A DNA stretch of 64,000 bases from Antitrichia curtipendula. Taxonomy: Eukaryota; Streptophyta; Bryopsida; Hypnales; Leucodontaceae. The translations under genes and the position numbers were made by a program. Location: the NCBI GenBank assembly GCA_951230915.1, contig OX579640.1, positions 23,270,981 to 23,334,980 of the forward strand, given 5' to 3'. This document shows positions 1 through 12,204 of this stretch, in pieces; positions within the stretch are counted from its first letter, which is position 1; every line of letters begins with the position of its first letter. Below the pieces are notes generated by a model, which did no database searches, was not told the origin of the DNA, and saw only the letters and a program-made list of their open reading frames with translations.

Positions 1-311
1 TTCAAAAGTTATAGCAGAGGATAGCCGCAATTTTTGAAAAACAGTACAAAAACGATTAGTCTTTCTTGCAATGACCCATAATGTTACACAACTCCATATC
101 ACAAAGAGTCACAATACCTTTTTAATTCTTCGTCGGAATTGTTGAAAGTTTAAACACCTTCTTTACCAATGAAGAACTCTTTAGTGAGTGTTTCTTTTTT
201 CGAATTCATTGTACCAACCACTTTTTCTACACAAATAATTCCTTCAACAAACTTAGGAAATGCTACGGTATTTGTGAATACATGTAGTTTTAAATACTGA
301 AGTGGAAAATA

Positions 312-718
312 AGGTAGTATGCTCTAAAAGCGACCATTTAAGGGCTAGCCTGCCTTTTTCATAAGGTTTAAATGGACAAAAATGTTTTTAATTCATTTTC
401 TTAGAGAAAAAAAAAATAGATTCCAAATGTAACACAAGTGGTTTCATATTTTTTGATGTAGTTTTGAATTAGTTATGAATTTTCAAAGATATATTGTAGG
501 TACCTATTTATGACCCTAGGTCTCTCAAAATGTATCCATTTGCAACTTTTGAAGGGATTTGAGGAAATCAAGGCTAATTATTGGCTCTTGCAATAAAAAA
601 AAAATTCTCAATTTAGTCAATAGCTAAAAAGGTCCATTTAATGACCAAATCATATCTATTCAATAGCTTTTTATAGGAGACATTTCAAGAAGACGGGCGC
701 TTTTAGAGCATACTACCT
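312..718. mobile_element. MITE, AGGTAG/GCTCTAAAAGC family, copy 1
   Basis: The two ends are perfect inverted repeats of about 22 bp (AGGTAGTATGCTCTAAAAGC and its complement), each next to a TA dinucleotide (310-311 and 719-720). About 407 bp, with no transposase. The same ends recur at 23.9 and 47.8 kb. A TA target duplication fits Tc1/mariner-type elements. The superfamily is inferred from the TA alone. Confidence 0.8.
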
Positions 719-2065
719 TATATTCCTTCTTAAAAGCCAATGGCAACAACCTTCAAGCTAATATTTGTTGGTGCTTTTGTAAAATTGGGAAAGGAATTCA
801 TTATCATAGCGGAATCAAATTAGATGAACTAGGGAAGGCTTGTGAATCTAAGGTTGGTCACATGCTGTCACAACAAACCAATATTTTGTTAAAATGGTGG
901 TATTTTACAAACTACCGCTTTTCAATTTAGGCCATGTGGTTTGAAATCTATACTAGTACTAGACTTTAGAGCTAAAGAAGGAATTGAATGGGAAAATGGC
1001 GGATTTTATATGCCATTTTAATAAAATTTCTACAATGGTTTCCAATTCATATTGTCAATTTGCTTGAGTGTTTCGTTGGTTTCATTAAATTGAGTCCAAA
1101 TTGAGACTTGAGTCTCAAATCTATAGCAAATTTTGAACACCAGTTAGAGTTCTGGGTTAAGAGGAATCTGTGTTTCTTCTATCATTTTGGAGAAGTAGTA
1201 GACACCAAATTCTTCAATACCCAAGTGATATTTGGTAGTATCTATATCAAAACTAGGTAAAAGTTGGCTATTGGTATTTCAATGTAATAGTAATTTGGCT
1301 ATTTTGACCCCTAAAAGGAAAAATGGGGAATTTTGTTAAAATGACAATATTTCGTGTGCCATTTTCAGACTGATCAATCTGAACCATAATATTAACATTA
1401 AGGACAAATGTAGATTTTAGACATCTATGACAGGTGTATATTTTAAAAATTGCCCCATCTAAACCTTAAAAACTGCCCAAGTTGCAGAATGGTGCCATTT
1501 TAATAGAATTTCTGATAAAATCATTAGAACAAATTTCAAGCCTCCAGAGGGTTGCTCCGAAGTGACAAACTTAGCTATTAAAATGTGGGTCTGATTTTTG
1601 TAGAAGTAGTCGAAATGAGCAATTAGCTAGTCTGACTTTCGCGAAAATAGTTAGGCCATGACTATTTTCGCAACTATAAAATGACTATTTTAGCAACTAT
1701 AAATTATATCCGTAGTTTTGTTTTTAAACACACACTATAAGAAACCCATGTTTTATTTGACATTTTCATGATTTTAGAAGACAGATTTTAGTGGACATCC
1801 TATAAAAAAAACTTGTATTTTTATGTCAATAATAACATCCAATGTTACATCTACATGTTACATGGAATATTGTATCCACATTTTTTAACATTACAACAAT
1901 GTTAAATTGACAATTGTTTCAATTAAGTGAGATTTAGCTTCATTGGATTTAATGACATAATTGAAATAAATTAAATTTTGAATAAGCCAAATTAAATGGC
2001 TATTGAGGTTTGTTGCCAAAGGCAATTAGATTCAATAGCCACTTAATCAATTTGTGAGTTACAAG

Positions 2066-2135
2066 TTGAGAAGAAGAGCTCTTTATGGAAGTGGGATAGG
2101 GTAGGGGTAACAACCCATGTGGGATATGTATCTTC
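2066..2135. repeat. Fragment resembling the 16.45-17.3 kb foldback arm
   Basis: A run with a GGTAGGGGTA-type box followed by an ACCCATGTGGGATATGTA-type box matches, in the same order, the segment around 16610-16650 and the complement of 17110-17150. A related segment lies near 62.72-62.76 kb. It looks like a leftover arm of the same foldback family. The inner part of the arm was not found here. Confidence 0.45.
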
Positions 2136-3649
2136 ACACATTGACTACCCCAATTTTCCACTTTTCAACTTTTCAACTTCTTATACACCAAATGTCAATG
2201 AATTTATTCCTTCACATTTTCACAAAATAAAAATTTGTTGGTTGATAGTCAATGGATTATCTTTGGACATTTGCTTTTGGGGGGCACAACTTGGTTTGAG
2301 TGCAAGGTGCATCCAAATACAAAATGTTAAAAAAATAAGATTAACGTGCATTAGAGTACTTTAACCTTGATTTTTTAATACTTTGGATTTGGATTTTAAC
2401 CATTGCTGAGCATCTGACATTACAACTTCAAGTGAGTAGGTATATGAAAAAAAACAATTCCTAGGCAAAAAAAAACTAAATTGCGGGGTCCTTGGAGAGC
2501 TATAGAGCAGCCTTCCCTTGCCCTTGTTTTTTCTCGAATGTTTCCTTTATAAAATGACTTTAGCTATAGCCAAATGGTGAAAAATCATACAATAAAAAGA
2601 TAGCAAGAGAAACAATATCATTCAATCAAAGAGTTTAATTAATAAATTGAAGATGCATCCTCTCAATTATTTCTAAGCAGCTTGAAGGATGTTTGCACAC
2701 TAGGATACACAAGGGGTTTAGTCACAATGCACTAATTGAAATGCATTGTTTTTAAAAACTTGAAAAATGTCCACAATAAATGCACATTCATTTAGATAAC
2801 AATTTTGGGAGGAGAAAGGCAACTTCAACTACTAAACCACACTAAAGTAGAAATTTTTAAAATCTTCAAGTGCTCAAAATTGGAAAATTTACACACAAAA
2901 TTGAGTGCTTCATTATGATGCATTATGCACATGAAACTTAGAGATCTCAATAAGAATTGTTGCGATAATATCTAATTTTTTTAATTCAATTTTTTGCAAT
3001 TAAAAAAATTATACTTTTCAAGCGCATATTATTTAGGATTTTTTAGAATTTTTATATTCAATTTTCAAGGTTGAAATTTTAGATTCAATTTTAAGAGTTT
3101 AAAAAAAGAATATTTGTTATTTTTTTTAGTCTTTATTTTATACAATTTGTGAGGGTGCGGTTGTCTTGAATTTTTATTTAGAAGATCATGAATCATCTAC
3201 AGAAAAAAAGACTAAAGAAATATGATAATATTGATTTTAGTACAAATAACATAAAACTAGTGTAAATTGAGCATGATGTGCACTATGAGTGCATGATGGG
3301 ACTTTCTATGCTATAATGTGCAATTCCTCTATCAACAAATCACAAAATTCATGATTTTATTTGGCACTTCATTCCAAAGAGGATTTCCATTATTTATACT
3401 AAATGTTTAATGCACTATTCTCAAGTAAGAAAAATGTATCATTCCTCATCTGAAAAACATGTCAAAAACTACAAGTTCCAATAAACCAAAAAACAATCAA
3501 ATATTTTATTTTTTTGAGCAAAAAACAAGAGAGTGTAAAGTATATCTTGTAGGCTAAAACATGTTCAATTTTTTGCACAATAATTTCAATTTACAATTTA
3601 TTACAAAAATTTAAAGTTTGAAATATGGTTTCCTCCTCGTACCATGCTA

Positions 3650-3960
3650 TTATAAGGAGGGTAAACCCAAAATCACACCTTGTTTAAAACCGCCATCATC
3701 ATTCTATGTACATTTCCAAAATCAGTATGTAAGTATGCTGAAGAAATGATTTGAAAACATCTACCAAATTTATTTATTTGACCCTTCCTAACTTTTGTGT
3801 ACGTATCTGAAAGTCCCATTCTTTGAGTGCCTTAGAACCTCCTATCACTTGGCAACAAGAAAATATGAAAAAAAATTGACTTTTCTAATAATAATAACCA
3901 GGCACATTAGCAAAAAAGTGGCAGTTTTGGGGGGCACCCACCTTACATCCCCAAAGTGCT
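3650..3960. repeat. Dispersed repeat shared with 32.95-33.25 kb
   Basis: The stretch from the 'gaaaacatctacc' run to the 'agtggcagttttgggggg' run resembles 33030-33230 in order and content, including a shared 'tttgaccctt..taacttttgt' box. It is diverged and has no coding potential that I trust. Probably a fragment of an interspersed repeat. Confidence 0.5.
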
Positions 3961-4209
3961 TCTTACTCAATTGAAATCAGCTTACACTTGTTGCATTCGT
4001 TTTGAGTCCGGCGAACCCTCAAATCCAGACTTGTGCACTTTGAATCATGTCCCATTCCTGGCACTCCGAAGGACGCTTAACGTACATCCACTACAGACCT
4101 CGAACCATGGATTGAACAGCTTTCAACAGCAACACTCGTACTTGAACAACACAATCAACAACAATGACATAACGAAGAAATCTAGCTAGGAAGACAAATA
4201 CAAACACAA

Positions 4210-4973
4210 ATGTACTTACAGCAAAAAGGAACCTGCACCTTCAAGATTCCACCTGGGGATTGTCGAAACTTTGAAACCAGTTCCTCCAAACCATCATCCA
4301 CTCATGGTTTGCACTTTACACGCACCATGCTTACGCAAAAGAGTACCGCAAAATCCACACGTACGAGATTTCTTGAGTCTCTTGCACGAACACTCGTACT
4401 TGAACAACACAATCAACAACAAACATAACGAAGAAATCTAGGAAAACAAAATACAAACACAAATGTACTTACAGCAAAAAGGAACCTGCACCTTCAAGAT
4501 TCCACCTGGGGATTGTCGAAACTTTGAAACCAGTTCCTCCAAACCATCATCCACTCATGGTTTGCACTTTACACGCACCATGCTTACGCAAAAGAGTACC
4601 GCAAAATCCACACGTACGAGATTTCTTGAGTCTCTTGCACGAACACTCGTACTTGAACAACACAATCAACAACAAACATAACGAAGAAATCTAGGAAAAC
4701 AAAATACAAACACAAATGTACTTACAGCAAAAAGGAACCTGCACCTTCAAGATTCCACCTGGGGATTTTCGAAACTTTGAAACCGGTTCCTCCAAACGAC
4801 CATCCACTCATGGTTTGCACTTTACACGCACCGTGCTTATGCAAAAGAGTACCGCAAAATCCACACGTACGGGATTTCTTGAGTCTCTCCCATTCAGTCT
4901 CGATGTTTTCGAAGCATTCAAAGAATCTGGATTGCACGGCTATTGTAAGGGAAGCATGCCTGGCTAACAACAA
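4210..4973 (-). repeat. Triplicated 253-bp unit with an exon-like minus-strand reading
   Basis: Three head-to-tail units start at 4210, 4463 and 4716, exactly 253 bp apart. Units 1 and 2 appear identical and unit 3 is diverged. On the minus strand each unit carries an exon-like reading with a CxxC motif (TCGFCGTLL), ending at a strong donor (CT|GTAAGT, complement near 4717-4730). Unit 3 reads open for 83 codons (4973 to 4722). Units 1 and 2 read TGA where unit 3 has a Trp codon. This suggests a tandemly multiplied exon of a decayed minus-strand gene. I do not recognise the protein. Confidence 0.65.
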
Positions 4974-4984
4974 GCTAGTTCGCT

Positions 4985-6400
4985 ACTTGTGTACCTAACT
5001 TGGAGGAACTGCTTGGCAGCTAGTCTAGCTCATATTGCAGAGATTGAGAAGGTGGGAATGAAACCACTTGCAAAGTAGAATCAAGCTGTTTTGGCAATAC
5101 ATGAATTTTCTGTGTTTTTTCAAAGTTTGTTGTTGAGACAAAACTGATAAAGTGTGGGTAGGTCTGTGCTTCAGAAAGGGCATTGTCGTTGTGGTAAAGG
5201 TTCAAGGGATGGAATTTGACATTTAGGTTTGTGAGGCTTTGATAGTTGAGTCATTCCAAATAGATGCTTGAGAGTTCATTCGTCGGTTAGTCTTTTAGAC
5301 CAATGTGGACCTTCTTTTATTAAAAGTTTTGCTTTTGATCTCGTAATCATGGAGAGACATGAAGGCATTGGAATTGGGTGGAAGGTGGTGATGGGTATGC
5401 TTACCCTTTACTATTTAGATGTTTTTGTTGATGCTCTTGTGTGTTTGGTGCATTGGGTTGTGAAATACTTGCCTTTTTTCATTTTGAAACTTAGCCTTGA
5501 ATTTGTTCTAAATTGTTTAAAATACATGGCCCTTTATACTTCTCTCATTCTCAAGAAAAGCATTTCACCTTTTCTTTTTCTTAATTGCTTCAATTTGTGT
5601 CTCTCTCTTCTTCTTCTTTAGTGATATGATAGAGACATTGGATGCTACATTCAAAAGTTCAAGCTATATACTATGAAAACAAATAAGCAATGCAATATCA
5701 ACAAGGACATTGACAAACATTACAATGTTGTACAAAGAAGAAGATACAAAACTCAAGAAACACAGATCAAGGAACAACTTACAATCAAAGAAGGAATTTA
5801 GGATGAATATAAAAAAATAAATTATAAAGTAATTAGAGGTTGTAATTGGTTTATAATAATTATTGTGTATTTAAAAAAATTCTAATCAATTCTTACCTTG
5901 TTCTAAGATTTCTTTAACTTTTTCAAAATAAAATATTATTGATATTTTAAAAATACTTTAAATTCAATTTCAATAAAAAAAATCCACATTATTGTTCAAA
6001 TTAAACTCTAAGGATTAGACTACCGTAAGATTTATATTTAAATCCTATAATAGTCTATTATTAAAATTAAACTCAAAGGATTATACTATCATAGGTTTTA
6101 ATATGACAGTCTAAAACTATTCAATTCAAAAGTAATACTTGAAAAAAAATTTATACTTAAAAAGGATAACAACTACTTTCAAGAAATAAAAATAAAATTA
6201 ATATGCATGAATAGGAGACACCATCCATCATATACTCAAAGAAACAATATTCTATTTCTCCGTTTTTATATTTATTTAGAATCTTCAATGTAGAAAATTT
6301 AAAATAATTGAATGTAATGAAAAAAGAAGAAGGAAAAGGAATATCTTTGTTGTCACAATTGCCCCCCCCCAAAAAAAAAATTAAAATTAAAATTAAAATT
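4985..6400. other. Intergenic stretch before the zinc-knuckle gene
   Basis: No gene is supported. A 117-codon hydrophobic frame (5268-5621) has no recognisable motif, no splice context and biased Leu/Phe content, so I treat it as chance. From 5.8 kb the DNA is very AT-rich, ending in a C9/A9 run near 6362-6380. Confidence 0.55.
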
Positions 6401-6431
6401 AAAAAAGAAGCTGACCAAGCCCTAATTCCTT

Positions 6432-6444
6432 AAACCCTAAACCC
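6432..6444 (+). promoter_or_regulatory. Telo-box pair upstream of the zinc-knuckle gene
   Basis: AAACCCTAAACCC lies about 335 bp before the start codon. In plants, telo-boxes (AAACCCTAA) are common in promoters of genes for ribosome production and translation, which fits a nucleolar-type zinc-knuckle protein. It is followed by a GA-rich tract typical of plant 5' leaders. Confidence 0.6.
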
Positions 6445-6776
6445 TGGAACCCTGGATTGCCCGAGAGAGAGACAGAGAACCCGACAGAGAATTCTTCACC
6501 ACTGATACGAGCTGCGTCACAGATTTCAACGTCTAATTTCGCAGCTATGTAGACTGATGAATCCTAATCCCAAAGAAGTAGCATATCTTGAAGCTTCTCC
6601 TTGTCGAATTGAATTATCCTTGCTACTTATTGAGCTTCTTTTCCCAGTGGATCTGGAATCTCTCGCAGCTGAAATTGTTGAGAGTCTTCCTGTTCTCTCC
6701 CTTTTTTAGTTTGTTGTCAAGGTCTGTGAGGTTTCGATCTCAGAGGATCTTTCAATTTCGTGGTTTGGAGGGCACC

Positions 6777-9088
6777 ATGGGGAACAAGCGGCAACGGCTC
6801 GCGAAGAAACGACTTGTTGCAGGTGTGACCATTGCAGATTCTATGTTGCCTGATTTAGGATTTTAGTTTCGACCTGAGCTTGCGGAAGATGGCTTTGGTC
6901 TGCGTTTTCAGGTTCTGCGGTTGTGAAATGAAGTGTGTGCATGACAAGTTGGAAGCTTCATTTTTTGTTTTGTTTTTGGAGCTCATTGCATTTTAGGGTT
7001 TGAGTAACAGTGAAGATTGGGTAATCAACCACACCTAAACGCGACAATTATGTGCTGAGCATCTTTGCTACTATTAGAATTGCTAGAATGGTCAGGTTTT
7101 CAATTATTCTTGTTAGGAAAGAGGATTTCAGTGCACCAGAGAACACATAGTTTGGATACCATATGCAGATATTTCAAAGTTTTGAAAGTATTGTTGGTAG
7201 ATGACCTAAAAGCGACACGACTTCTGCTGTTGAGGTTGTGTACATTCTGGAAATTGAATATATGCTCATTGTGCAAGTCTTTTGGTTGTTGCCTTTAGGT
7301 AGGTGTTGCGATTAGGTACCTCGGGAACTGAGGTACTTTAACACAACTCAGATTGATTGTGGTGGATTGTGATTTCACCTGTGAGTGGTTTTCTGTTGGC
7401 TTGATGCAGACGGTACTATAATTGTCCCTTCGACTGACGGAGGTCCCTCCAACAACGAGAACAACGATTCCACTAGTAATGGAGGAGGGGAAAAAACAGG
7501 GGACAAGAAAAGAGCAAATGAATCGGGTGATGGTAATGGTTCAGCGAAGAAGAAGAAAGTTGCAAGTACCAGTAAACACCCTCTGCGTCAAGCTGGAATG
7601 AAACCTGGCGAGGGTTGTTTCCTTTGCAAATCCAAGGATCACATTGCTAAGCATTGCCCAACTAAAAGTGAGAAAGATCGCCATAAGGTAAGGACTTAAT
7701 AGACTAAGGACTTTGTCAGAAACTGAGATAATGGCTATCTTGTGATTCAAAACACTGTGAAGCTTTTTTACAGAGATCCCAAGCAACCTCCAGTTTCTAA
7801 TCATTTGTACATGCTGGTATGGATGTCTCCAGATGTGTCTTGGCTGCAGAATGTGGGGCCATACGTTGAAGAATTGTCCTTCAGAATTTAAAGGCACGGA
7901 TTCTAAGTTATGCTACAACTGTGGCGAACCTGGGCACTCGCTTGATAAGTGTCCGAAGCCTTCAAAGGATGGTAAGTACGTCTACGGGAGGGTTAGGGAG
8001 AGGTGTTATTCTGTTCAATCAACTACGTCTGTGAGGTTATAACTTATGTAAGATGCAGTGGAACGTATGTGAGGAAATTGGGGGGGGCTCTATTTACCAA
8101 TAGTGTACATAACGTTATCTGGACCTGATTTTGCAGGTGGTTCAACGTTCGCTGAGTGTTTCCTCTGCAAAGAACGTGGTCATCTGAGCAGGAACTGCCC
8201 AGAAAATAAACATGGCATCTACCCTAAGGTAAATATGCTTGTTTCATTTCCTGCTGAATTGAAGAACATTCTTATGGATGAATGGGCTCAATATTCTTGC
8301 TGATGCGAAGTCAACAAAATTTTCTCTGGTCTACGTCTTTAATTTCTAACACTTTATCAAATATTTAATATTGTCAGTCATTCCAAAATTGTCGTGATAA
8401 TTTCTTTATTTGGTTTTATTGCCGAAGGATTTAATACTGAGGTACTAACGTCAATGTGACTGAACAGGGAGGTTGCTGTAAAATCTGTGAAGCAGTTACA
8501 CACCTTGCCAAAGATTGTCCTCAAAAGACCAGTGGCAAGTTTGCAGGCAATGTTCGGGTGAAACTAAAAATATGTAAGTTCTGAACCGATTTTGTTGCTC
8601 TTGATCTAACTACCAGGAATTCTTGCTGGTCCTCTATCAAATTGTTCTTTCCAGGGATGATGGTTTACGTCTTTAACATAGATAACATAAACGTTAATGA
8701 AGAGTGAATGATGTATGGATTTAATCGTCAAATCTTGGAAGTTGGTAGGATGTTCCCGTAGTGGAAAGCGCATCCTTGCAAAGTGTGTCTTATACGTCGT
8801 GTGTGTTTGTGTTTGTCGCAAGCAGCAACAGATTCAACTCAGGTGTCTTCAGGAGTGGGAGGAAAACGCACGGTATTCAAAAGCGGTGATGACTTAGAAG
8901 ATGACTTTCAGGAAGATGGAAAAGCTGACACCTCCTCAGACGGTAGTGATGGTGAAGTAGATGATGAGCCTGGTAGTACTGGGGATGCATTTAAGACTCA
9001 AAAGACGAACACCAAGGACACGCCGAGGACTTTGCTTTCAAAAAAAACGAATGCTGGGAAGTGTAACCCGAAAGTTGTAAAATTTTGA
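6777..9088 (+). CDS. CCHC zinc-knuckle protein, ZCCHC9-like
   Basis: Exons joined at GT-AG sites: 6777-6822, 7410-7687, 7833-7971, 8137-8228, 8468-8573, 8826-9088. They total 924 nt and give 307 residues with exact frame closure. Residues 1-84 are basic and low-complexity, with an NLS-like KKKK near 62-65. Five CX2CX4HX4C knuckles follow at about 85-98, 110-123, 135-148, 162-175 and 189-202. The tail is acidic (DDLEDDF) and ends PKVVKF. The knuckle order and the NCPENKHGIYP segment match the eukaryotic ZCCHC9 family; human ZCCHC9 has four knuckles. Members are nucleolar or nuclear nucleic-acid-binding proteins, so a role in rRNA or RNA handling is inferred. The start is chosen for its GCACCATGG context and because upstream frames lack support. 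Confidence 0.88.
8821..8826 (+). other. Tandem (NAGNAG) splice acceptor
   Basis: The last intron of the zinc-knuckle gene ends AAGCAG, giving two adjacent in-frame acceptors (exon start 8823 or 8826). Using one or the other adds or removes a single residue just after the fifth knuckle. A third AG follows, also in frame (8830-8831). Which is used cannot be told from sequence. Confidence 0.55.
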
Positions 9089-10307
9089 CCTAGATCATTT
9101 TCGTGAACCTATGCTGCTCCTCACGTAATCAGGATTCGTTTGTGTTTCAAATGCTTATCGGTTCACGTTTTCTTTTTATCAAGTGTAATTTACGGCATGA
9201 AGACACACGATGTGCGTGCCACATGCCTTGTTGAGGAGCAAGATGCAGCCAAGGTGAATGAATTCTTCAGAAAGACTCAAAACCTATTCGTGCCTTGAAA
9301 CTTATTTCCACCCAAAAGTATCTGTTGTGAGTTCTGACACTAATTTTTTCACCCTCTCTATTGTAATAGGAGAAATCAGTGTAGTAGCGAGTCAATTCTT
9401 GTGATGTGAGAGTCGCCCTGTCCTGTGTGTACTAATCTTACTTACTTGTTACAGAATAGAATATTATATGCGGATTTGCATTCATTAAATATGATTATTT
9501 GCAGATTGATTTTGACATTAGAGACGTGAATGTCTCTTCAGCACTTGTACGTCTTTCTTCTTGTCTCTGTCGTATTGAATGTCATGATTCAGCAAGGGCT
9601 TTGCCATCTCTGGTGGCCGTCACTTTCTGCCCCTCTTTACTGAGTTGTGGAGAGTACTGGAGTTTGATGCCAATGAACTCATTTGATTTCCAACAATGGA
9701 TGCCATTATTGAACATTGACTTGACAGACGGAGTATTTGTAAAGCCCAGTCACCAAATTACAGCAGTGATTCCAAATTTCTAACTGAGTGCGGAGGGGCA
9801 AAAAGACTCATGTGAAAGCTCACGGCACAGTCCAAAGAACTTCAAGTTTCCAACCCTCCATTGCATTGGCAGAAACTGAGTGTCTACTTCATGTACTTAC
9901 GTTACTGTTTCAGTTACCGTGATGTTACAGAATCATATCCATAAATTATGGTAAACCATTCCAACAGCAGAAAGCGTAGCAACAGTTTGACTTACCTTAC
10001 TTTCACGGTTCACAAGAATTTGATGGAAAACTTCGGCAGTTGATTCAAAATGTGTGCAAATTAAATCAAGTTGTGCAAATTTGTTAAAGCTTGATTGTGA
10101 TCAGGTTTGAGATCCTGATGGATATTTCTTGCAACCCATTCCAGAATCAAGGTGCTGCGGTACAGTTGGTGCACGTACCGTCCTTGGGGCAGCAGTTCCC
10201 ATTCCCAAGCAAACTTTTGTCTAGAATCTATGCACCATCGTCATCGTGGCACACACAATGCAGTGAAGCCACGGTATTAGTATAATGTATGGGATTGTCT
10301 CTGGGAC

Positions 10308-10440
10308 CAGGGTTTCTTTTTTTAGCAAAAATTTTGCTTAGCCCCATAAAAATTGGCCTCTGACAACAATTCCCTCTATAAATTAGCCTATACATCAAGT
10401 CCAGTATTTAGACACGTGGCCAAAAAAAACCCCGTGATTG
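10308..10440. mobile_element. Small GGGGTTTT-ended repeat (uninterrupted copy)
   Basis: About 130 bp beginning with a GGGTTTCTTTTTTT-type run and ending with the rough complement (AAAAAAAACCCC). The core, GGCCTCTGACAACAATTCCC then CTCTATAAATTAGCCTA, is shared with 16215-16284 plus 17447-17515. There it is split at the TA by a 1.16 kb element. This copy shows the empty target. Confidence 0.7.
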
Positions 10441-10628
10441 GGACCAAATCTAGAAAGCTTATTTTATTTTACATGAGCCACATGGAAGATATATCCTCTT
10501 TCTAGGGAAATCACTTATTATATATGCACATGTGAAATCATAATTTGAGTATTGTAGAGAATATCCTAGTGGAGAACATGGGTGGAACAATCAAACGATT
10601 TTCAATAAGATGTATAGAAGAGAAGGTA

Positions 10629-10873
10629 CACAGGAAGATTTAGTGACGTTAACCGGGGCAAATCCTTTGAGGAATAGCCCCCACTTTAGCCCCCTTGTAC
10701 AAAGTGTTTGAAAAATCTCGGATTTTTTTTTTCACACTACTTTAGACCCCAAAATGTCCCACCTTGGCCCAGCTAAAGTTCATGCGGGCTTAAGCCTTGG
10801 GATCTAAAGTGGGGCAGTTTAGACCCCTCCAAAACTTTAGCCCCAGGGGCTAATGCCACAAAATCTTCCTGTG
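10629..10873. mobile_element. CACTA-like small element
   Basis: The ends are inverted repeats starting CACAGGAAGATTT, flanked by the 3-bp direct repeat GTA (10626-10628 and 10874-10876). CAC-starting termini with a 3-bp target duplication fit the CACTA superfamily. At 245 bp it has no coding capacity and would depend on a transposase from elsewhere. Subterminal repeats of the ACTTTAGCCCC type lie on both sides. Confidence 0.65.
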
Positions 10874-11828
10874 GTAATAGACTTGTTGGTGAACCTATAG
10901 GAATTAAGATATCTTTGTGTAAAAAAAGATTCTTTATTAAAAAAATTGAGGGTCTAAAATATTACAGTAATGTTGTGTCTTGTATCACGCACTAAATATC
11001 TAACGGAAAGAGCTTGCCATACACGTATATTTTGAATTACAAAATACATGTAACTACACACTTGTATTCTATATCTCGAATGCACAAATACATGTGCACG
11101 CATGTATTCTAAACACATTAAGTGCAAGTGACTACACATTCATACATGACAATGAGTGTTATCATATGATAACCTCGGCACCTCGCCCAAAAATATACGC
11201 TCATCATTATACCTCTCAAAAATGCACTTGCAGATTCTTTGTCAAGAGTAGTAATTGTGAAGCTCAAGATCAAAGATCTCTCAAGAGCTCTGTAATGTTG
11301 ACATATCTTATGTCATGTACTAAACACCCAAGTACAAAGTTGTCACATACATCATCATGAATTTCACAAGTGAACAAATGCATTCACACATTAATACATG
11401 GTTCAATTTCATATTGTGAGAAGTATGTATGAAACCATACATCAATTTCACCTTCTTCTACTTGTAATGTGGGCCTTCTACTAATTGAAGTAGGCATCTT
11501 CATAAGTTAAAGAGTGTGTACGTATATAACTTCACTCAATACAAGTACGTATGCAAATACCTTTCCCCAACTGAAGAATACAACCGTATCCGACCCCCTT
11601 CACAAAACTCCAGACAAAGCCCGTCCAAACTGTACTTCCCCCGAAGAGCCGGTACACAACCCTTTCCCGTCCTGCTGTCGGAATTGACAGCCATGTTCGG
11701 AGCTTCCCAAAAGCAAGGTACCTTCGTTACCACGTGTCTGCACCTCTTGTCCTGCCGTCCTGAATCTGGTCTGTACATGTCAACAGCTGCTAATTAAGTT
11801 AACTTAAGTAATCACAGCCATCAGTCAG

Positions 11829-11850
11829 TCGATCGATCGATCGATCGATG
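11829..11850. repeat. GATC microsatellite
   Basis: About five tandem GATC tetramers next to a short CAGTCAGTC run. The tract is self-complementary. No gene context shows a function. Confidence 0.8.
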
Positions 11851-12204
11851 GACCCACTCCCACTCCCAAATGGCACAATCAAGTGCAAACAACCCTTCAG
11901 AAAACAGTTAATTCTAAGTTAAAAAAAATTCTACAGTGAGTATTTAGAATCCAGAAATCAGTCAAACTATGATTCACCACCAATTGCATTGCACTGTACC
12001 AATTTTAGTTCAACCACTGACTACAGCAATGACACATAACGACTCTCATCTCTCTATGTATCAATCTAGCTCTCAGTCCAGGACGGACCTGCAGCGAGCC
12101 TTTGCAGACTGGAGCGCAGTCGTGATTAAATCTTACATTACTTACATGGCTTTGCAGAGTTTCAGGAAAAAAATTCGATCGGGTTCCGTTTCTAGGTTCA
12201 GCTG

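Larger units (their letters stand above)
1..3900. other. Gene-free AT-rich stretch
   Basis: I see no convincing coding exon here. Reading frames are short and the composition is AT-rich with many A and T runs. Recognisable content is the TA-flanked inverted-repeat element at 312-718, a fragment near 2066-2135 that resembles the outer end of the foldback at 16.45-17.3 kb, and from about 3.65 kb a dispersed repeat that recurs at 32.9-33.25 kb. Confidence 0.6.
9089..12190. other. 3' flank and intergenic stretch with small elements
   Basis: The first few hundred bases are probably the 3' UTR of the zinc-knuckle gene. Short frames (for example 9499-9783) show no motif. Recognisable items are a small repeat at 10308-10440, a CACTA-like small element at 10629-10873 and a GATC microsatellite near 11830-11850. 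No other gene is supported. Confidence 0.5.

Noticed and set aside
5268..5621. 117-codon plus-strand frame rich in Leu and Phe
   Set aside because: No motif or homology that I recognise, biased composition expected from T-rich DNA, and no promoter or splice context.
6432..6444. Telomere repeat or interstitial telomere
   Set aside because: Only two AAACCCT units directly upstream of a gene, which fits a promoter telo-box rather than telomeric DNA.
9499..9783. 94-codon frame after the zinc-knuckle gene
   Set aside because: No recognisable motif. It lies in the likely 3' flank and has no matching exon borders.
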